Source: Ectopseudomonas khazarica (GTDB taxonomy: Bacteria; Pseudomonadota; Gammaproteobacteria; Pseudomonadales; Pseudomonadaceae). From it: a DNA stretch of 64,000 nt. Positions 62,465 through 64,000 of this stretch are shown in pieces. Positions within the stretch are counted from its first letter, which is position 1; every line of letters starts with the position of its first letter. The translations under genes and the position numbers were made by a program. The notes under the pieces were generated by a model that ran no database searches, was not told the origin of the DNA, and saw nothing but the letters and a program-made list of their open reading frames with translations. Location of the stretch: assembly GCF_004521985.1 (NCBI RefSeq), contig NZ_SBHZ01000018.1, positions 35,061 to 99,060 on the forward strand, read 5' to 3'.

Positions 62465-62545
62465 AGCCGCACGCTTCAAGCTGCACGAGACAGGCAGACC
62501 GAACGCTTTCACTTGGAGCTTGCAGCTTGAAGCTTGAAGCCCACC
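62465..62545. repeat. GCTTGAAGC-type repeat overlapping the xerC start
   Basis: GCTTCAAGCTGCA near 62473-62485 is repeated in inverted form by TGCAGCTTGAAGCTTGAAGC at 62521-62540. Short GCTTGAAG units of this kind are dispersed repeats in related pseudomonads (from memory). The right arm includes the first codons of xerC. Confidence 0.65.
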
Positions 62546-63429
62546 TCGACGCCTACCTCGAACACCTGCGCCGCGAGCGCCAGGTGTCGGTGCACACCCT
62601 CGACGGCTATCGTCGCGACCTCGGCAAGCTGCAGGCCTTCTGTGAAGCCGAGGGCCTGCACGCCTGGAGCGAGCTGGACACGCGCAACCTGCGTCGCCTG
62701 ATCGCCCGCCTGCATCAGCAGGGGCTCTCCAGCCGCAGCCTGGCGCGCCTGCTCTCGGCCACACGCGGCCTCTATCAGTACCTGCTGCGCGAAGGCCTGT
62801 GTCGCCATGACCCGGCCACCGGCCTGAGCCCGCCCAAGCGCGAACGGCGCCTGCCACGCACCCTGGACGCCGACCGCAGTGCACAGCTGCTCGACGGCGC
62901 GGTGGAGGACGATTTCATCGCCCGCCGCGACCAGGCGATGCTCGAACTGTTCTATTCCTCCGGCCTGCGCCTGTCCGAGCTGGTCGGCCTCGATCTCGAC
63001 GGTCTCGACCTGAAGGCCGGCCTGGTGCGCGTACGCGGCAAGGGCAACAAGGTGCGTGAGCTGCCAGTGGGCAGCCTGGCACGCCAGGCACTGGAGCAGT
63101 GGCTGGCACTGCGCGCGCTGGCCAGGCCGAGCGACGGCGCGGTCTTCATCAGCCAGCAGGGGCGTCGTCTCGGCGCGCGCGCGGTGCAGCTGCGGGTCCG
63201 CCAGGCCGGCGTCCGCGAGCTGGGCCAGCACCTGCACCCGCACATGCTGCGTCACAGCTTCGCCAGCCACATGCTGGAGTCCTCGCAGGACCTGCGTGCG
63301 GTGCAGGAGCTGCTGGGCCATGCCGACATCGCCACCACGCAGATCTACACCCATCTGGACTTCCAGCACCTGGCCAGCGTCTACGACCAGGCCCATCCAC
63401 GCGCCAAGCGCAAAGGCGGTTGCGAATGA
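62527..63429 (+). CDS. xerC: Tyrosine recombinase XerC
   Basis: 300 residues. With XerD it resolves chromosome dimers at dif. The catalytic arginine lies in SGLRLSELVGL near residue 147, the lysine in GKGNKVREL, then HMLRHSFASH with the HxxR pair, LLGHADIATTQIYTH with the nucleophile Tyr near 275. No ATG is available at the family position. The best start is TTG at 62527, giving LKLEAHLDAYLEHL, behind GGAG at 62515; the region is formed by the GCTTGAAG repeat. P. aeruginosa XerC begins MQADLDAFLDHLR (from memory), so the site of initiation has been remodelled. Confidence 0.93.
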   Translation: MKLEAHLDAYLEHLRRERQVSVHTLDGYRRDLGKLQAFCEAEGLHAWSELDTRNLRRLIARLHQQGLSSRSLARLLSATRGLYQYLLREGLCRHDPATGLSPPKRERRLPRTLDADRSAQLLDGAVEDDFIARRDQAMLELFYSSGLRLSELVGLDLDGLDLKAGLVRVRGKGNKVRELPVGSLARQALEQWLALRALARPSDGAVFISQQGRRLGARAVQLRVRQAGVRELGQHLHPHMLRHSFASHMLESSQDLRAVQELLGHADIATTQIYTHLDFQHLASVYDQAHPRAKRKGGCE

Positions 63430-64000
63430 GCATTGAACTGATCACTTTCGACCTCGACGACACCCTGTGGGACGTCACGCCGGTCATGCAGGACGCCGAG
63501 GCGGCCCTGCGCAACTGGCTGGCCCTGCACGCGCCACGCCTCGGCGCAGTGCCGGTCGAACACCTGTGGGCGGTGCGCAGCCGCCTGCTCGATGCCGAGC
63601 CGATGCTCAGGCACCGCCTCAGCGAGCTGCGCCGGCGCATCCTGTTCCACGCGCTGGAAGATGCCGGCTACGCTCACGGCGAGGCGCAGACGCTGGCCGA
63701 GGCCGGCTTTCAGGTCTTTCTCAGTGCGCGTCACCAGGTCGAGCTGTTCACCGATGTGCATCCGACCCTGGAGGCACTGGCCGAGCGCTTCCGTCTCGCG
63801 GTGATCACCAACGGCAATGCCGACGTGCGCCGCCTCGGCCTGTCCGAGTACTTCCAGTTCGCGCTCTGCGCCGAGGAGCTGGGGGTCGGCAAGCCCGACC
63901 CGAAACCCTTCCTCGAAGCCCTCGGGCGGGCCGGCGTGGCTGCCGAGCGCGCGGTGCACATCGGCGATCACCCGAGCGACGATATCGCCGGGGCCAAGGC
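63426..64000 (+). CDS. HAD family hydrolase (YigB-like), cut by the window end
   Basis: 191 codons are visible and the frame is open at the edge. The nucleophile motif FDLDDTLWD lies at residues 8-16, followed by the cap domain, VITNGNAD (motif II) and GVGKPDPKPF (motif III), HIGDHPSDDIAGAKA (motif IV). The YigB subgroup dephosphorylates a riboflavin precursor, but other small phosphoesters are possible. The ATG overlaps the xerC stop by four bases, so it is in the dapF-xerC operon. Confidence 0.92.
   Translation, partial: MSIELITFDLDDTLWDVTPVMQDAEAALRNWLALHAPRLGAVPVEHLWAVRSRLLDAEPMLRHRLSELRRRILFHALEDAGYAHGEAQTLAEAGFQVFLSARHQVELFTDVHPTLEALAERFRLAVITNGNADVRRLGLSEYFQFALCAEELGVGKPDPKPFLEALGRAGVAAERAVHIGDHPSDDIAGAK

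Overview
The window is a chromosomal segment of a high-GC Pseudomonas. The order rho-trxA-ppx-ppk-hemB, then algP-algQ-dsbB-hemY-hemX-hemD-hemC-algR-algZ-argH, then cyaA-rnk-cyaY-lppL-lysA-dapF-DUF484-xerC follows, from memory, the PA5236-PA5281 region of P. aeruginosa. Extra genes, missing genes and repeat families of the P. mendocina/P. stutzeri type argue for a non-aeruginosa species, possibly the P. mendocina (Ectopseudomonas) group. No tRNA, rRNA, IS element or CRISPR array was seen.

Layout. (1) 1-8829, minus strand: a contact-dependent inhibition (CDI) locus in the order cdiB-cdiA-cdiI. The immunity gene is cut by the window edge. Base composition falls visibly at the toxin/immunity end. 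(2) 9013-13428, minus: a flavin/ferredoxin-type reductase coupled to ubiD, then rho and trxA. (3) 13538-17865: a GntR-family regulator divergent from a polar amino-acid-type ABC transporter and a ureidoglycolate lyase, which looks like an accessory purine-catabolism cassette. (4) 18180-20330: a secreted hypothetical protein and ppx. (5) 20400-25697: an iron-acquisition block (siderophore esterase, DUF2218 protein, enterobactin-type TonB receptor, AraC/PchR-type regulator) inserted between ppx and ppk. It contains an array of about seven 97-bp tandem repeats. (6) 25783-35277: ppk, hemB, a DedA protein, a sterol-desaturase-type membrane protein, elbB, a thioesterase, a YaiI/YqxD protein, an SseB-C-like protein and a cytochrome c-FTR1 iron permease.

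(7) 35406-42185: a LysE exporter, a small MscS channel coupled to a YheS-type ABC-F ATPase, a TIGR02444 protein, the histone-like algP, an FKBP isomerase, algQ and dsbB. (8) 42337-48351, minus: the hem operon hemC-hemD-hemX-hemY, preceded by algZ-algR. (9) 48585-53309, plus: argH and a short run of small genes (P-loop kinase-like, GNAT, secreted GH114-like glycosidase, periplasmic binding protein, TIGR02647). (10) 53485-64000: cyaA convergent with a class 3 lipase, rnk, DUF1289, cyaY, an AraC regulator, then lppL-lysA-dapF-DUF484-xerC-HAD phosphatase, with the last gene cut by the window edge.

Most genes are housekeeping (heme, polyphosphate, arginine, lysine/peptidoglycan, recombination) or global regulators (AlgR/AlgZ, AlgQ, AlgP, CyaA, Rho). 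The accessory content is the CDI locus, the ABC/allA cassette and the iron block. The strongest candidates for something new are the CdiA C-terminal toxin with its zinc-ribbon-like immunity protein, the ABC/allA cassette with its candidate operator, the 97-bp repeat array, and xerC starting with TTG inside a repeat.
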